From: Pseudomonadota bacterium
Lineage (GTDB): Bacteria; Pseudomonadota; Gammaproteobacteria; Burkholderiales; Ferrovaceae
Reading direction: 5' to 3'
Length of the DNA: 64,000 nt
Assembly: GCA_021805445.1 (NCBI GenBank)
Contig: JAJZFH010000045.1
Coordinates: forward strand, 20,706-84,705
This document shows, in pieces, positions 1 through 8,812 of the stretch. The translations under genes were made by a program, and so were the position numbers. The notes under the pieces were generated by a model. That model saw only the letters and a list, made by a program, of their open reading frames with translations. It did no database searches and had not been told where the DNA came from. Numbering within the stretch: the stretch's first letter is position 1; each line of letters opens with the position of its first letter.

Positions 1-490
1 AGTGAGTCTTGCCGAGGCCTACTCCCCCATAAACGAAGAGAGGGTTGTAGGCTTTTCCTGGATTTTCGGCAACCTGAAGGGCAGCCGCGCGCGCCAGTTG
101 GTTGGCTTTACCGTTGACAAAATTATCAAAGTTGAAGGTTGGATTGAGTTGAGATCGCTCGGCTTGATTGGGTTGGACCACCGTCTTGGTCAACGTGTCC
201 TGATATGTGTCTGAAGGAGGAGAATTCTCGGGAAGAATCGTGCTATTCTCCTTCTGCTGCAAAATCACGGAATCCAAACCTTGCTCTCGAGCCAGTTCGT
301 CGATACGTTGGAAGTAACGTTCCTTGACCCACTGCAGGATGAAGCGATTGGGGGCAATCAGGAAAACTTGGTTGTTTTCGATCACCTCTGAGAGAGGTTT
401 TATCCAGGTATTGAATTGAGATTCTGTGTATTCTGCCTGAAGATTCAGCAGAGTTTGTTGCCATCGTTCTGAAGCGGGAAAAATAGACAC
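1..490 (-). CDS. dnaA: Chromosomal replication initiator DnaA (5' part; 3' end outside window)
   Basis: DnaA binds DnaA boxes at the origin, melts DNA and recruits the DnaB helicase. Only the first 163 codons are present. Reading from a GTG at 490 gives an N-terminal domain I ([20 protein letters not shown]), a short low-complexity linker (domain II, roughly residues 85-115), and the start of the AAA+ domain with [19 protein letters not shown] and the Walker A motif GGVGLGKT, whose lysine is about residue 161 at the window edge. The GTG start is chosen because the conserved domain I begins immediately after it and no ATG in this frame precedes it; upstream there is only a weak AAGG-like ribosome site. 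It is divergent from rpmH, the usual arrangement next to a chromosomal origin. Identification is secure; the ATP sensor, arginine finger and DNA-binding domain IV cannot be checked here. Confidence 0.95.
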   Translation of the reverse strand, partial: MSIFPASERWQQTLLNLQAEYTESQFNTWIKPLSEVIENNQVFLIAPNRFILQWVKERYFQRIDELAREQGLDSVILQQKENSTILPENSPPSDTYQDTLTKTVVQPNQAERSQLNPTFNFDNFVNGKANQLARAAALQVAENPGKAYNPLFVYGGVGLGKTH

Positions 491-567
491 AGTGGGGTGT
501 ACCTTACGGGCGGAGGGCAGGGTGAAAACGGTTGTTTACCCAGCATTCTACCCCAGTCCAAACGAAG

Positions 568-601
568 TTATTCACCGTTGGATGCAGGCTCGTGTGGATA
601 T
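568..601. promoter_or_regulatory. Two near-consensus DnaA boxes in dnaA/rpmH gap
   Basis: TTATTCACC at 568-576 and, on the other strand, TGTGGATAT at 593-601 each match the DnaA box TTATNCACA at 8 of 9 positions. They face each other 16 bp apart in the dnaA/rpmH intergenic region, next to a run of seven T (601-607). They could autoregulate dnaA, act on the rpmH promoter, or be part of oriC. The gap is only about 180 bp, short for a complete origin. Confidence 0.5.
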
Positions 602-608
602 TTTTTTC

Positions 609-638
609 TTGACATAACCCTATGTTTTGAGGTGTAAT
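609..638 (+). promoter_or_regulatory. Sigma70-type promoter of rpmH-rnpA
   Basis: TTGACA (609-614, perfect -35) and TGTAAT (633-638, 5 of 6 for the -10) are separated by 18 bp. Transcription would start near 645, giving a leader of about 27 nt that includes AGGA (661-664) before the rpmH ATG. It lies just downstream of the DnaA-box-like sites, so DnaA could influence it. Confidence 0.65.
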
Positions 639-671
639 CATGGGTTCATTAGTGAAGTCTAGGAAAATACC

Positions 672-806
672 ATGAAACGTACTTATCAACCATCCGTCAC
701 CAAACGAAAACGCACTCATGGTTTTCTCGTACGAATGAAAACCCGTGGAGGACGTGCAGTCATCCGAGCACGTCGTGCTCAGGGTCGTGCTCGATTGGCC
801 GTTTGA
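672..806 (+). CDS. rpmH: Large ribosomal subunit protein bL34
   Basis: This 44-residue, extremely basic protein is a structural component of the 50S subunit. The sequence begins [20 protein letters not shown] and ends [11 protein letters not shown], the canonical bL34 pattern ([21 protein letters not shown]...RR.KGR). The length is the family's usual one. The ATG at 672 follows AGGA with 7-nt spacing and sits behind a good promoter. As in most bacteria it is followed by rnpA, with which it is expected to be co-transcribed; the gap is 24 bp and contains a small inverted repeat. Confidence 0.97.
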   Translation: MKRTYQPSVTKRKRTHGFLVRMKTRGGRAVIRARRAQGRARLAV

Positions 807-811
807 ATTGG

Positions 812-826
812 TTGATTAAAAATCAA
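812..826 (+). repeat. Small inverted repeat between rpmH and rnpA
   Basis: TTGATT (812-817), AAA, AATCAA (821-826) form a perfect 6-bp inverted repeat directly upstream of the rnpA start. It would be a weak AU-rich hairpin near the rnpA ribosome-binding region and might lower rnpA translation relative to the abundant bL34. Function is inference. Confidence 0.35.
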
Positions 827-830
827 TCGG

Positions 831-1196
831 TTGATTACCCTTTCGGGACGTGCTGATTTCGAGGCTGTTTTTTCCCGGAGACTCAGCCGATCGACTCACC
901 ACTTCAGGATACTTGTCAAACCTAACGGAAGTGAAGATTTGCGCTTCGGTCAAGTCGTGGGTCGTAAAGTATGCCGGCGAGCAGTCGGGCGGAACTATAT
1001 GAGACGATTTTGCCGCGAATGGGTGAGGAAGCATTTAACGCAGTTGAGTGGTCTTGATGTGGTTTTGGTTCATAGAAAAATCTTTACCCATGAAGATCAA
1101 ACCCTCCTTTATGGGGAATTGGAATGCTTGACGGATTTCAGCCATAAATGTCGCGATTCTTGCAGTTCCTCATCCGTACGTATCAACTCTGCTTAA
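831..1196 (+). CDS. rnpA: Ribonuclease P protein component
   Basis: This is the basic protein subunit of RNase P, which with the RNA subunit removes 5' leaders from pre-tRNAs. The 121-residue product contains the family's GRADFEAVF start, a central basic stretch ([28 protein letters not shown]) and the VVLVHRKIF strand. The RNR signature region reads RNYMRR. The best start is TTG at 831, because a stop lies in frame just upstream (813-815) and no ATG or GTG precedes the conserved residues; no clear Shine-Dalgarno sequence is visible. The gene's last 49 bp overlap the start of yidD in another frame, an arrangement common in proteobacteria. Confidence 0.92.
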   Translation: MITLSGRADFEAVFSRRLSRSTHHFRILVKPNGSEDLRFGQVVGRKVCRRAVGRNYMRRFCREWVRKHLTQLSGLDVVLVHRKIFTHEDQTLLYGELECLTDFSHKCRDSCSSSSVRINSA

Positions 1197-1357
1197 GTCC
1201 TTTTCTGGGCCGTTCTTGTCGTTTTTATCCAACTTGCTCTCAATATGCTCACGATGCCATTCTTCTGCATGGGTCTGTGCGTGGTATCGGCTTGGCGGCA
1301 AAACGTTTGTGTAAATGTCACCCCTGGCATCCTGGGGGCTACGATCCCGTTCCGTGA
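1148..1357 (+). CDS. yidD: Membrane protein insertion efficiency factor YidD
   Basis: YidD is a small, inner-membrane-associated protein that assists YidC/Sec-dependent membrane protein insertion. The 69-residue product starts [20 protein letters not shown], an amphipathic helix, and carries the family's cysteine-rich core with [11 protein letters not shown] and [13 protein letters not shown] at the end. The ATG at 1148 lies inside rnpA, so the genes overlap by 49 bp and may be translationally coupled; yidC begins 7 bp after its stop. Length and motifs fit the family precisely. Confidence 0.95.
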   Translation: MSRFLQFLIRTYQLCLSPFLGRSCRFYPTCSQYAHDAILLHGSVRGIGLAAKRLCKCHPWHPGGYDPVP

Positions 1358-1364
1358 GAGTCCT

Positions 1365-3023
1365 ATGAAACTGCAACGAATCATCCCTCTGATTATCTTC
1401 ACTCTATCCAGTTTTATGCTGTGGGACGCTTGGCAAGTCTCTCAAGGAAAGAAGCCGGTCACAGGGATAAGTGCCCTTCCTGCCCCCAGTGCTTCTCATG
1501 GACAGGCTTCTGACGCACCGTCTCCCCCTGGTTCCGTGTCTACTTCTCCCACCGTTTCTTCGTCAGGAGAAGTGGTTGCTGCTTCAGACTTGACCCATGG
1601 TCAAAGAATTTTGGTTCATACCGATCTGTTCGATGCAGATATTGATACGGTTGGTGCAGACTTGCGCAGTTTGAAATTGAACCATCACCTCTCTGCTGAA
1701 AACGAGCATCGTCCCGTGGACCTGTTCGAAGATCACTCCAATTTGATCTATGTTGCCCAGAGCGGCTTGCTGGGAGATCATCTGCCGAACCATACTTCGG
1801 TTTATCAGTCTTCAGTTACGAATTATTCCTTGGAACCTGGTCAGGAAGATATCTCTGTTCCTCTGACCACGGAAGTTCCGGGTGTGATTTCTGTGACGAA
1901 AATTTACCACTTCAAGCGGGGAAGTTACGTCATTGGTGTTGAAACCAGGGTAAAAAATCTCTCCTCGACCCCCTTGTCCCCCTCCGCCTACTTTCAGTTT
2001 TTACGGGTTTCCAAGGCTCCCCCAGGTGATCCTCGATTTGTCAGCACCTATACGGGCCCCGCAGTTTATACCCAAGCCTCGAAATTCCAAAAAATCTCCT
2101 TTTCGGACATCGAAAAAGGAAAAAAAGACTATCCTGTCAATGCCAATGATGGCTGGATTGCCATGCTTCAACACTATTTTGTCTCTGCCTGGCTACCACC
2201 AAGTGGCGTGCCGCGTGAGTTCTTTACACGTAAGGTCGGGAATGATTTGTACACCGCAGGAGTCATTCTGCCCATGGGAACGATCCAGCCGCAAGGAAGT
2301 GCGGATGTGTCAGTCCCCCTTTATGCAGGACCTCAAGAAGGGGCGAAACTCAAGTCCCTTGCACCAGGTCTGGATTTGACCATCGATTATGGTTGGCTGA
2401 CCATCATCGCCATGCCCATGTTTCAATTTCTCTCCTGGATTCATGGTCTGGTAGGAAATTGGGGGGTGGCCATCATCTTGCTGACGGTGACCATTAAATT
2501 GGCATTTTTCCCCCTTTCTGCGGCAAGTTACAAATCCATGGCCAAAATGCGCGTGGTTCAGCCAAAAATGGAAAGAATCCGGCAACAATATGCAGATGAT
2601 AAGGGCCGCATGAATCAGGCCATGATGGAGTTGTATAAAACAGAAAAAATAAACCCATTGGGGGGGTGTTTACCCATGGTGGTACAGATTCCCGTCTTCA
2701 TTTCTCTTTACTGGGTGTTGCTGGGGGCGGTGGAATTGCGTCATGCGCCTTTCTTTGCATGGATTCATGATTTGTCTGCCCCCGATCCTTTCTACATCCT
2801 TCCTCTGATCATGACCGCTTCCATGTTTTTGCAACAACGCATGAGTCCCAAGCCGGCGGATCCGGTACAAGCAAAGGTGATGCAGTTCATGCCCCTTGCT
2901 TTCAGTTTCATGTTCTTTTTCTTTCCGGCTGGTCTGGTTCTGTACTGGGTTGTCAATAATCTCTTGTCCATTGCCCAGCAGTGGCAGATTACCCGTATGA
3001 TGGGTGATGGAGTCAAGTCCTGA
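1365..3023 (+). CDS. yidC: Membrane protein insertase YidC
   Basis: YidC inserts membrane proteins such as the ATP synthase c subunit, alone or with SecYEG. The 552-residue protein has an N-terminal transmembrane signal anchor (MKLQRIIPLIIFTLSSFMLW), a low-complexity Ser/Pro/Thr linker, a large periplasmic P1 domain (about residues 80-340), and the conserved C-terminal insertase core with the segment NPLGGCLPMVVQIPVFISLY and final hydrophobic helices ending near VLYWVVNNLLSIAQQW. The open frame extends upstream to 1245, but the ATG at 1365 is where homology and the signal anchor begin, just after yidD. Its end overlaps mnmE by 17 bp. Having yidC close to the atp operon is suggestive, since AtpE and AtpB are known YidC clients. 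Confidence 0.96.
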   Translation: MKLQRIIPLIIFTLSSFMLWDAWQVSQGKKPVTGISALPAPSASHGQASDAPSPPGSVSTSPTVSSSGEVVAASDLTHGQRILVHTDLFDADIDTVGADLRSLKLNHHLSAENEHRPVDLFEDHSNLIYVAQSGLLGDHLPNHTSVYQSSVTNYSLEPGQEDISVPLTTEVPGVISVTKIYHFKRGSYVIGVETRVKNLSSTPLSPSAYFQFLRVSKAPPGDPRFVSTYTGPAVYTQASKFQKISFSDIEKGKKDYPVNANDGWIAMLQHYFVSAWLPPSGVPREFFTRKVGNDLYTAGVILPMGTIQPQGSADVSVPLYAGPQEGAKLKSLAPGLDLTIDYGWLTIIAMPMFQFLSWIHGLVGNWGVAIILLTVTIKLAFFPLSAASYKSMAKMRVVQPKMERIRQQYADDKGRMNQAMMELYKTEKINPLGGCLPMVVQIPVFISLYWVLLGAVELRHAPFFAWIHDLSAPDPFYILPLIMTASMFLQQRMSPKPADPVQAKVMQFMPLAFSFMFFFFPAGLVLYWVVNNLLSIAQQWQITRMMGDGVKS

Positions 3024-4374
3024 TATTATCGTTGCTCAAGCAACAGCCCCGATTCCCTCAGGGATCGGGGTATTGCGCGTCTCTGGGCGATCCATGGAGG
3101 CGTTGGTCCGCTCTTTGACAGGCAAAGGCTATCCTGTAGCACGTCAGGCCTCTCTACGTTCCTTTTATAATCGTTCGGGAGAGGTCATTGATCAGGGGCT
3201 CATCCTGTATTTTCCGGCACCGCATTCCTACACAGGGGAAGATGTCATTGAGTTGCACGCCCACGGTAGCCCAGTCGTTCTCCAGGAATTACAAGTGCAC
3301 TGTCTCCAGTGGGGAGCAAGATTGGCCAATCCGGGAGAATTTACCCTAAGGGCTTACCTCAATAATAAAATAGACCTTAACCAGGCCGAAGCCGTGGCTG
3401 ACTTGATTCATGCGGAATCTTCCCAAGCGGCTCGTTCGGCGGCCATGGCTTTATCCGGAAAGTTTTCCGAAGTCATTCATTCCCTGATTTCCGATCTCAC
3501 GACGCTTCGGGTGCGGCTGGAAAGTGATTTCGATTTTACTGATGAGGAACTCCCGGTTTTTCATGAAATTTCCTTCCGTTCTTCCTTGAATCATCTTCTG
3601 GAACGGTTGACACGTTTGGTGGAAAATTCAAGGCAAGGGGAACTCTTACGTGAAGGTAAACAGATTGTTTTGATTGGTTCTCCCAATGTCGGGAAGTCAA
3701 GTTTGCTCAACGCGCTGACCGAGGAAGACCATGCCCTGGTTACACCCATTGCGGGGACCACACGGGACTTGATTCGCGGTCATATGGTTTTACAAGGCAT
3801 CCCAATACATCTGGTGGATACTGCGGGTATTCGGGAGACAGAGGATCTCGTTGAACTTGCTGGAATTGAGCGCACATGGTTGGCGGCCAACAAGTCGGAT
3901 TTGGCCTTGGTCGTGGTTGATGTTCGCAAAGGGTTGACGGAGGATGATCGTTCCTTGATTGGACGTTTGCTACCCGACCAACCAAAATTGGTCGTTGCGA
4001 ATAAAATCGATCTGTTGTCACCCGAATGCGATGCCGTTTCTGAATTGAGGCACTCTCTTGCAGGGGTGTTACCGGTTGTTCCTGTATCTGCACAGACGAG
4101 GGGTGGATTGGATGTGCTGAAGCAAGAGATGCTATCAGGCATGGATATCGGTCGTTCTTCGGAGGCACCATTGCTGCTGGCACGTGAACGCCATATTGGA
4201 ATTTTAGTGCAAGCCATGGGTCACCTGCAGGAAGCCTTGAAGACCTTGGAATCAGAGTTTGTCGCGGAAGAATTACGTCAAACCCAACTTAAGTTGGCAC
4301 AAATCTCAGGGAAGGAATTTGCGGCAGATGACTTGTTGGGGGAGATTTTTTCAAGGTTTTGTATCGGTAAGTAA
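3007..4374 (+). CDS. mnmE: tRNA modification GTPase MnmE
   Basis: MnmE works with MnmG to install the (carboxymethyl)aminomethyl group on wobble U34 of certain tRNAs. The 455-residue product shows the N-terminal folate-binding domain (TAPIPSGIGVLRVSG; HGSPVVLQEL), the helical domain, and an inserted G domain with P loop GSPNVGKSS, DTAGIRET (G3) and NKID (G4). It ends with the catalytic FCIGK motif. ATG at 3007 is preferred; a GTG lies directly before it at 3004. The gene overlaps the end of yidC by 17 bp. mnmG follows, separated by a perfect parS palindrome, so both partners of the modification complex are neighbours. Confidence 0.97.
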   Translation: MESSPDIIVAQATAPIPSGIGVLRVSGRSMEALVRSLTGKGYPVARQASLRSFYNRSGEVIDQGLILYFPAPHSYTGEDVIELHAHGSPVVLQELQVHCLQWGARLANPGEFTLRAYLNNKIDLNQAEAVADLIHAESSQAARSAAMALSGKFSEVIHSLISDLTTLRVRLESDFDFTDEELPVFHEISFRSSLNHLLERLTRLVENSRQGELLREGKQIVLIGSPNVGKSSLLNALTEEDHALVTPIAGTTRDLIRGHMVLQGIPIHLVDTAGIRETEDLVELAGIERTWLAANKSDLALVVVDVRKGLTEDDRSLIGRLLPDQPKLVVANKIDLLSPECDAVSELRHSLAGVLPVVPVSAQTRGGLDVLKQEMLSGMDIGRSSEAPLLLARERHIGILVQAMGHLQEALKTLESEFVAEELRQTQLKLAQISGKEFAADDLLGEIFSRFCIGK

Positions 4375-4386
4375 TGGTTGGTCGAG

Positions 4387-4414
4387 CCCCTGTGTTTCAC
4401 GTGAAACACAGGGG
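4387..4414. promoter_or_regulatory. parS: parS centromere site (28-bp perfect palindrome)
   Basis: The core TGTTTCACGTGAAACA (4393-4408) is the canonical bacterial chromosomal parS sequence, the nucleation site for ParB clamps. Here the dyad extends to 28 bp, from CCCC at 4387 to GGGG at 4414. It lies in the mnmE/mnmG gap, about 3.4 kb from parB. The long GC-capped palindrome could also form an RNA hairpin, but there is no T run after it, so terminator function is doubtful. Confidence 0.93.
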
Positions 4415-4443
4415 GAAACGGGTATAAAGGATGGGCACAACAA

Positions 4444-6327
4444 GTGAAATATCCTCAGGAATTTTCGGTAATCATTGTAGGAGGGGGGCATGCCGGTACA
4501 GAAGCCGCATTGGCTTCAGCACGCGCTGGTATGATGACGCTCTTGTTGACACACAATATCGAGACATTGGGTCAAATGTCTTGTAATCCTTCAATTGGTG
4601 GTATTGGTAAGGGGCATCTGGTTAAGGAAATTGATGCCTTGGGCGGTGTGATGGGATTGGCTGCCGATGCTGCAGGGATTCAGTTCAGAATATTGAACAG
4701 TAGCAAAGGTCCGGCTGTCCGGGCAACCCGTGCTCAAATTGACCGACAACTTTATCGACAGTATATTCGCACACGCTTGGAAAACCAGCCGAACCTGAGT
4801 ATTTTCCAGCAAGCCGTTACTGGACTCAAGGTGATTGGCGGGCGTGTGGTGGGAGTGGAGACTCAATTAGGGATATGGTTTTCTGGCCGATCGGTGGTCC
4901 TGACGACGGGAACATTTTTGGCGGGATTGATGCATATTGGTCTGAATAAAATTCCTGGAGGACGGGCCGGTGATGCTCCGGCTATTCCATTGGCAGAACA
5001 ATTGAAAGAGTTATCCCTGCCTGTAGGCCGCTTGAAAACAGGAACGCCTCCTCGAATCGATGGGAGGACCATTGACTATTCCAAAACGTTGGCCCAGCCT
5101 GGAGATGAGCCGAAACCGAAGTTTTCATTTTGGTCGGCGGAAGAAAATCATCCTCGACAAGTGCCGTGCTGGATTACCCATACCACCGAAATGACTCATG
5201 AAATCATCCGTCAGGGTTTGGACCGATCTCCTCTTTATACGGGGGTTATCGAGGGCGTAGGACCGCGTTACTGTCCCTCCATAGAAGACAAGATACATCG
5301 TTTTGGAGATAAATCATCGCACCAAATCTATCTGGAGCCTGAGGGCTTGACGACTCGTGAAGTGTATCCCAATGGCATTTCCACAAGTTTACCCTTTGAC
5401 GTTCAACTGGCCTTGGTGCACTCGATTCCTGGGCTGGAAAAGGCACACTTAATGAGACCAGGATATGCCATTGAATATGATTATCTAGACCCTAGGGGGT
5501 TATTTCCCACCCTGGAATCCAAATCGTTGCGAGGCTTGTTTCTTGCCGGACAGATCAATGGGACCACGGGGTATGAAGAAGCCGCAGCACAAGGATTGCT
5601 TGCTGGTCTTAATGCGGCATGTGCTGCGCGTAACATGGATGGATGGGCTCCCCAGCGACATGAGGCTTACCTGGGCGTCATGGTGGATGACTTGGTGACG
5701 CGAGGGGTTACAGAGCCTTACCGAATGTTTACCAGTAGAGCAGAATACCGTTTGCAATTGCGAGAGGATAATGCTGACTTAAGACTTTCTGAACGTGCCC
5801 ATAACCTCGGTCTGATTTCTGAGGAACAATGGGCTGAGTTTTTAGAGAAAAGGGAGATGATCGAAGAAGAAACCCAGAGAATCGGAAAAATTCGATTCCA
5901 TCCTGAAAACCATTCAACGAATGAATTGAACGAAATATTTGGACCTAACTATCCAGACAAGGAAGTTACCTACCTTGAGTTGCTCAGAAGGCCGGAGGTT
6001 GGCTATGAACAACTTGAACTTCTCAATGTCCTGGAACCAAATTCTGAAAAATTACAGGCCGTCAGAAAACAGGTGGAAATTCAGGTAAAATACAGCGGCT
6101 ACATTGAGCGCCAAAAACTGGAAGTTGAACGACAACGAGCCCAGGAAGAGACAAAATTATCCCAGAACCTGAACTATTTTGAAGTCTTGGGGTTATCCCA
6201 TGAGGTTCAGGAAAAATTACAGCAACATTGTCCAACAACCTTGGGACAAGCCAGTCGGATACCCGGGATTACTCCAGCAGCCATTTCGTTGCTTATGGTC
6301 CATGTAAAGCGAACACATCATGTTTGA
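4444..6327 (+). CDS. mnmG: tRNA uridine-5-carboxymethylaminomethyl modification enzyme MnmG
   Basis: This FAD-dependent partner of MnmE modifies U34 in tRNAs. The 627-residue product has the N-terminal dinucleotide-binding motif [11 protein letters not shown], the family signature [12 protein letters not shown], and the FAD-domain segment [21 protein letters not shown]. The C-terminal helical MnmE-binding part ends at residue 627, the normal length. The GTG start at 4444 is preceded by AAAGG (about 4426-4431). The last 8 bp overlap rsmG. The order mnmE-parS-mnmG-rsmG-parA-parB is typical of proteobacterial origin regions. Confidence 0.97.
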   Translation: MKYPQEFSVIIVGGGHAGTEAALASARAGMMTLLLTHNIETLGQMSCNPSIGGIGKGHLVKEIDALGGVMGLAADAAGIQFRILNSSKGPAVRATRAQIDRQLYRQYIRTRLENQPNLSIFQQAVTGLKVIGGRVVGVETQLGIWFSGRSVVLTTGTFLAGLMHIGLNKIPGGRAGDAPAIPLAEQLKELSLPVGRLKTGTPPRIDGRTIDYSKTLAQPGDEPKPKFSFWSAEENHPRQVPCWITHTTEMTHEIIRQGLDRSPLYTGVIEGVGPRYCPSIEDKIHRFGDKSSHQIYLEPEGLTTREVYPNGISTSLPFDVQLALVHSIPGLEKAHLMRPGYAIEYDYLDPRGLFPTLESKSLRGLFLAGQINGTTGYEEAAAQGLLAGLNAACAARNMDGWAPQRHEAYLGVMVDDLVTRGVTEPYRMFTSRAEYRLQLREDNADLRLSERAHNLGLISEEQWAEFLEKREMIEEETQRIGKIRFHPENHSTNELNEIFGPNYPDKEVTYLELLRRPEVGYEQLELLNVLEPNSEKLQAVRKQVEIQVKYSGYIERQKLEVERQRAQEETKLSQNLNYFEVLGLSHEVQEKLQQHCPTTLGQASRIPGITPAAISLLMVHVKRTHHV

Positions 6328-6970
6328 ATATGACTGTATCACCTCAGAAGAAGTACAGGTCCTTCGCAAGGGTCTGGAAACATTAAATATTTCTGTGTCC
6401 GAAAAAAGCCTTGACCAGGCCATTCAATATTTGGACCTATTGGAAAAGTGGAATGGCGCCATCAATTTGACAGCCATTCGCGAAAGAAACAGAATGTTAC
6501 CCCTTCATTTGATGGATAGTTGGTCACTGGCCCCCTTTCTGAAAGAATCTGATTCGTTATTGGATGTAGGGTCTGGGGGAGGCTTTCCCGGGATTCCTGT
6601 TGCCCTGATTCGCCCTGATTTGTCCATTACCCTAATGGAATCCAATCAAAAGAAAGTTGCTTTTTTAAAACAAGCTAAAATCGAATTAAATCTATCCAAT
6701 CTGGAGATCATCGGCGAGCGTGTTGAACAGAGCACCCCGTCCAAGTTGTTTAATACCATTACTTGTCGAGCTTTTTCAGATCTTTCTGAATTTGTCCGTG
6801 CAACGCGTCATTTACTTCAGAAAGGGGGAGAATGGATTGCCATGAAAGGAGCCATACCTTATGACGAAATCAATCGCTTGCCTGCTGGAATATCAACCAC
6901 CATTACCCCCATTCAAATACCAGGTCTCAAGGCCGAACGACATTTAATTCATCTGCGTTCTGCAATCTGA
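6320..6970 (+). CDS. rsmG: 16S rRNA (guanine527-N7)-methyltransferase RsmG
   Basis: RsmG methylates N7 of G527 in 16S rRNA using S-adenosylmethionine. The 216-residue protein has the family N-terminal helical segment ([19 protein letters not shown]), the SAM-binding glycine motif [17 protein letters not shown], an acidic residue after the next strand ([12 protein letters not shown]), and the catalytic region [12 protein letters not shown]. Starts at ATG 6320, overlapping mnmG by 8 bp; its stop shares one base with the parA start (TGATG), so translational coupling is likely. Confidence 0.95.
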   Translation: MFEYDCITSEEVQVLRKGLETLNISVSEKSLDQAIQYLDLLEKWNGAINLTAIRERNRMLPLHLMDSWSLAPFLKESDSLLDVGSGGGFPGIPVALIRPDLSITLMESNQKKVAFLKQAKIELNLSNLEIIGERVEQSTPSKLFNTITCRAFSDLSEFVRATRHLLQKGGEWIAMKGAIPYDEINRLPAGISTTITPIQIPGLKAERHLIHLRSAI

Positions 6971-7767
6971 TGACAAAAATATTGGCAGTCACCAATCAGA
7001 AGGGTGGGGTGGGTAAAACCACGACAGTGGTCAACCTTGCTGCAAGTTTGACTGCCCTAGGTCAAAAGGTGCTATTGATTGATCTGGATCCTCAAGGAAA
7101 TGCCACGACGGGCAGTGGGTTGGATAAAAACTCATTAAAAAATACGGTCTACCAGGTTTTGACTCAGGAACGATCCATCGATTCGGCAATTTATCGTTCT
7201 CCCACTGCAGGCTATGATGTCTTACCCGCCAATCGAGCGTTGGCAGGTGCTGAAATCGAGTTGGTGGATGTAGAGTTCAGGGAATTTCGTCTCAAAAACA
7301 GTTTGGAAAATGTCAGGTCAAATTACGACGTTATCCTGATTGACTGTCCTCCAGCACTTAATTTACTGACCCTCAATGGGTTGACGGCCACTTGGCGACT
7401 ACTTATCCCGATGCAATGTGAGTATTATGCACTCGAGGGACTGACTGACCTTCTCCAGACCATTCGAAGAGTGCGCTCTCACCTTAATCCAGAGATTGCC
7501 ATTGAAGGATTATTACGGACCATGCTCGATCCAAGAAGCGCATTGGCGCAGCAGGTGTCTGCTCAGTTAGAAAGACATTTTTCAGGAAAAATATATCGTA
7601 CGGCCATTCCACGGAATATCAGATTGGCAGAGGCACCCAGTCATGGAAAACCCGTACTCCACTACGACCCTGCCTCCAAAGGTGCAATGGCTTATCTGGA
7701 GTTGGCTAAAGAGATGATGGAACGTTTTGATGGTGCCGTTCCACGTGAAACAACTTCGCTCAGATGA
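6970..7767 (+). CDS. parA: Chromosome partitioning ATPase ParA (Soj)
   Basis: ParA is the nucleoid-bound ATPase that drives segregation of ParB-parS complexes. The 265-residue product begins [19 protein letters not shown], the deviant Walker A box (KGGVGKTT) with the signature lysine, followed by LLIDLDPQGNATTGSG (A') and VILIDCPPALNLLT (Walker B). It lacks the N-terminal helix-turn-helix extension of plasmid type Ia ParA, as expected for a chromosomal protein. It starts on the rsmG stop. A second parS-like site lies within its last codons (encoding VPRET). Confidence 0.96.
   Translation: MTKILAVTNQKGGVGKTTTVVNLAASLTALGQKVLLIDLDPQGNATTGSGLDKNSLKNTVYQVLTQERSIDSAIYRSPTAGYDVLPANRALAGAEIELVDVEFREFRLKNSLENVRSNYDVILIDCPPALNLLTLNGLTATWRLLIPMQCEYYALEGLTDLLQTIRRVRSHLNPEIAIEGLLRTMLDPRSALAQQVSAQLERHFSGKIYRTAIPRNIRLAEAPSHGKPVLHYDPASKGAMAYLELAKEMMERFDGAVPRETTSLR
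7737..7752. promoter_or_regulatory. parS: Second parS-like site inside 3' end of parA
   Basis: CGTTCCACGTGAAACA differs at one position from the known parS variant TGTTCCACGTGAAACA and shares the invariant CACGTGAAACA half. It lies in the coding sequence of the ParA C-terminus, 32 bp before the parB ATG, and about 3.3 kb from the mnmE/mnmG parS. Intragenic parS sites are well known. Its place at the parA/parB junction also makes it a candidate for local ParB autoregulation. Confidence 0.75.
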
Positions 7768-7783
7768 AAACAAAGAGGGAAAA

Positions 7784-8662
7784 ATGAAAAAAAACAAAGG
7801 ATTGGGGCGCGGGCTCGATGCTTTGCTGGGAGAGGATCGGGGCGGCAGCGAGGATCAAACTAAAAATGATCGACTGACCTTTATTGATATCAATCAACTT
7901 CAACCGGGAAAATATCAACCCAGAACAAAGATGGACGCAACTTCCTTGGAAGAGTTGGCGCAGTCCATTGAAACCCAGGGGTTACTTCAACCAATTCTTG
8001 TCCGAGTAGTGGAAACCGGGAACTACGAAATCATCGCGGGGGAACGGCGCTGGCGGGCCTCCAGGATGGCTGGGCTTTCTGAAGTTCCTGTCATGATTCG
8101 GAATATTCCGGACGAAACGGCGCTGGCTGTGGGCTTGATCGAAAATATACAACGGGAAAATCTTAATCCGTTGGAAGAAGCTCAGGGGTTGGAGCGTTTG
8201 ATCGATGAATTCGGAATGACGCATGAAGGAGCAGCACAGGCAGTTGGACGGTCTCGCAGTGCAGTAACGAATCTTTTGAGATTGTTGCAGTTGTCTGAAA
8301 ATGTACAATCTCTTTTGATGGAAGGGATGATTGAAATGGGCCATGCTCGGGCCATGATTTCTCTACCCGAATTGCTCCAAAAAGAAGTGGCGTTGGAGGT
8401 CGTGGACAAACAATTGTCTGTGCGTCAGACCGAACAGCGCGTCAAGAAACTTCAAAACCACCCGATCTCGGTGGATAAAACGCCTAAAGTGTTGGAACGG
8501 TCTCGTGACATTCTTAAACTGGAAGAAAATCTGGCGGATCATTTTGGTACGCAGGTCTTGCTCAAATCTGGTTCAAAGGGGCAAGGCAGCGTGACCATCA
8601 AGTTTTCGAACCTGGATCAACTGGATGGTATTTTGATGCGTTTCGGTTTGGACAAGGAATAG
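7784..8662 (+). CDS. parB: Chromosome partitioning protein ParB (Spo0J)
   Basis: ParB is the CTP-dependent DNA clamp that loads at parS and spreads to form the partition complex. The 292-residue product starts [17 protein letters not shown], the ParA-interacting N-terminal tail (LGRGLDALL). It continues with the ParB/Srx CTPase domain containing [15 protein letters not shown] and [14 protein letters not shown], then the helix-turn-helix region ([21 protein letters not shown]) and a C-terminal dimerisation domain. The frame is open upstream to 7727, but ATG 7784 follows AGAGGGA at ideal spacing and begins the conserved N-terminus. Confidence 0.96.
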   Translation: MKKNKGLGRGLDALLGEDRGGSEDQTKNDRLTFIDINQLQPGKYQPRTKMDATSLEELAQSIETQGLLQPILVRVVETGNYEIIAGERRWRASRMAGLSEVPVMIRNIPDETALAVGLIENIQRENLNPLEEAQGLERLIDEFGMTHEGAAQAVGRSRSAVTNLLRLLQLSENVQSLLMEGMIEMGHARAMISLPELLQKEVALEVVDKQLSVRQTEQRVKKLQNHPISVDKTPKVLERSRDILKLEENLADHFGTQVLLKSGSKGQGSVTIKFSNLDQLDGILMRFGLDKE

Positions 8663-8708
8663 TGCAAGGCACTATGCGATCCTGTTTGGCGATAAAGCGG
8701 AAGGATTG

Positions 8709-8736
8709 TGGAGGGGGAGAGCGGGGGGGGCCTCCA
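8709..8736 (+). other. G-rich inverted repeat after parB
   Basis: TGGAGG (8709-8714) and CCTCCA (8731-8736) flank a very G-rich loop containing a run of eight G (8723-8730). It lies in the 150-bp gap between parB and the lipoprotein gene. No T run follows, so I would not call it an intrinsic terminator. The poly-G tracts might fold alternatively. Confidence 0.3.
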
Positions 8737-8812
8737 TGAGGATATTTCGTGCATCTCCCACTCTGCGTGCCAGAAAAAATTGCGGGCATCAATAAATTCA
8801 AAGGAATTCATT

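Noticed and set aside
8708..8812. Upstream extension of the lipoprotein gene
   Set aside because: The extra 35 codons overlap the poly-G hairpin, have no ribosome site, and would bury the signal peptide.
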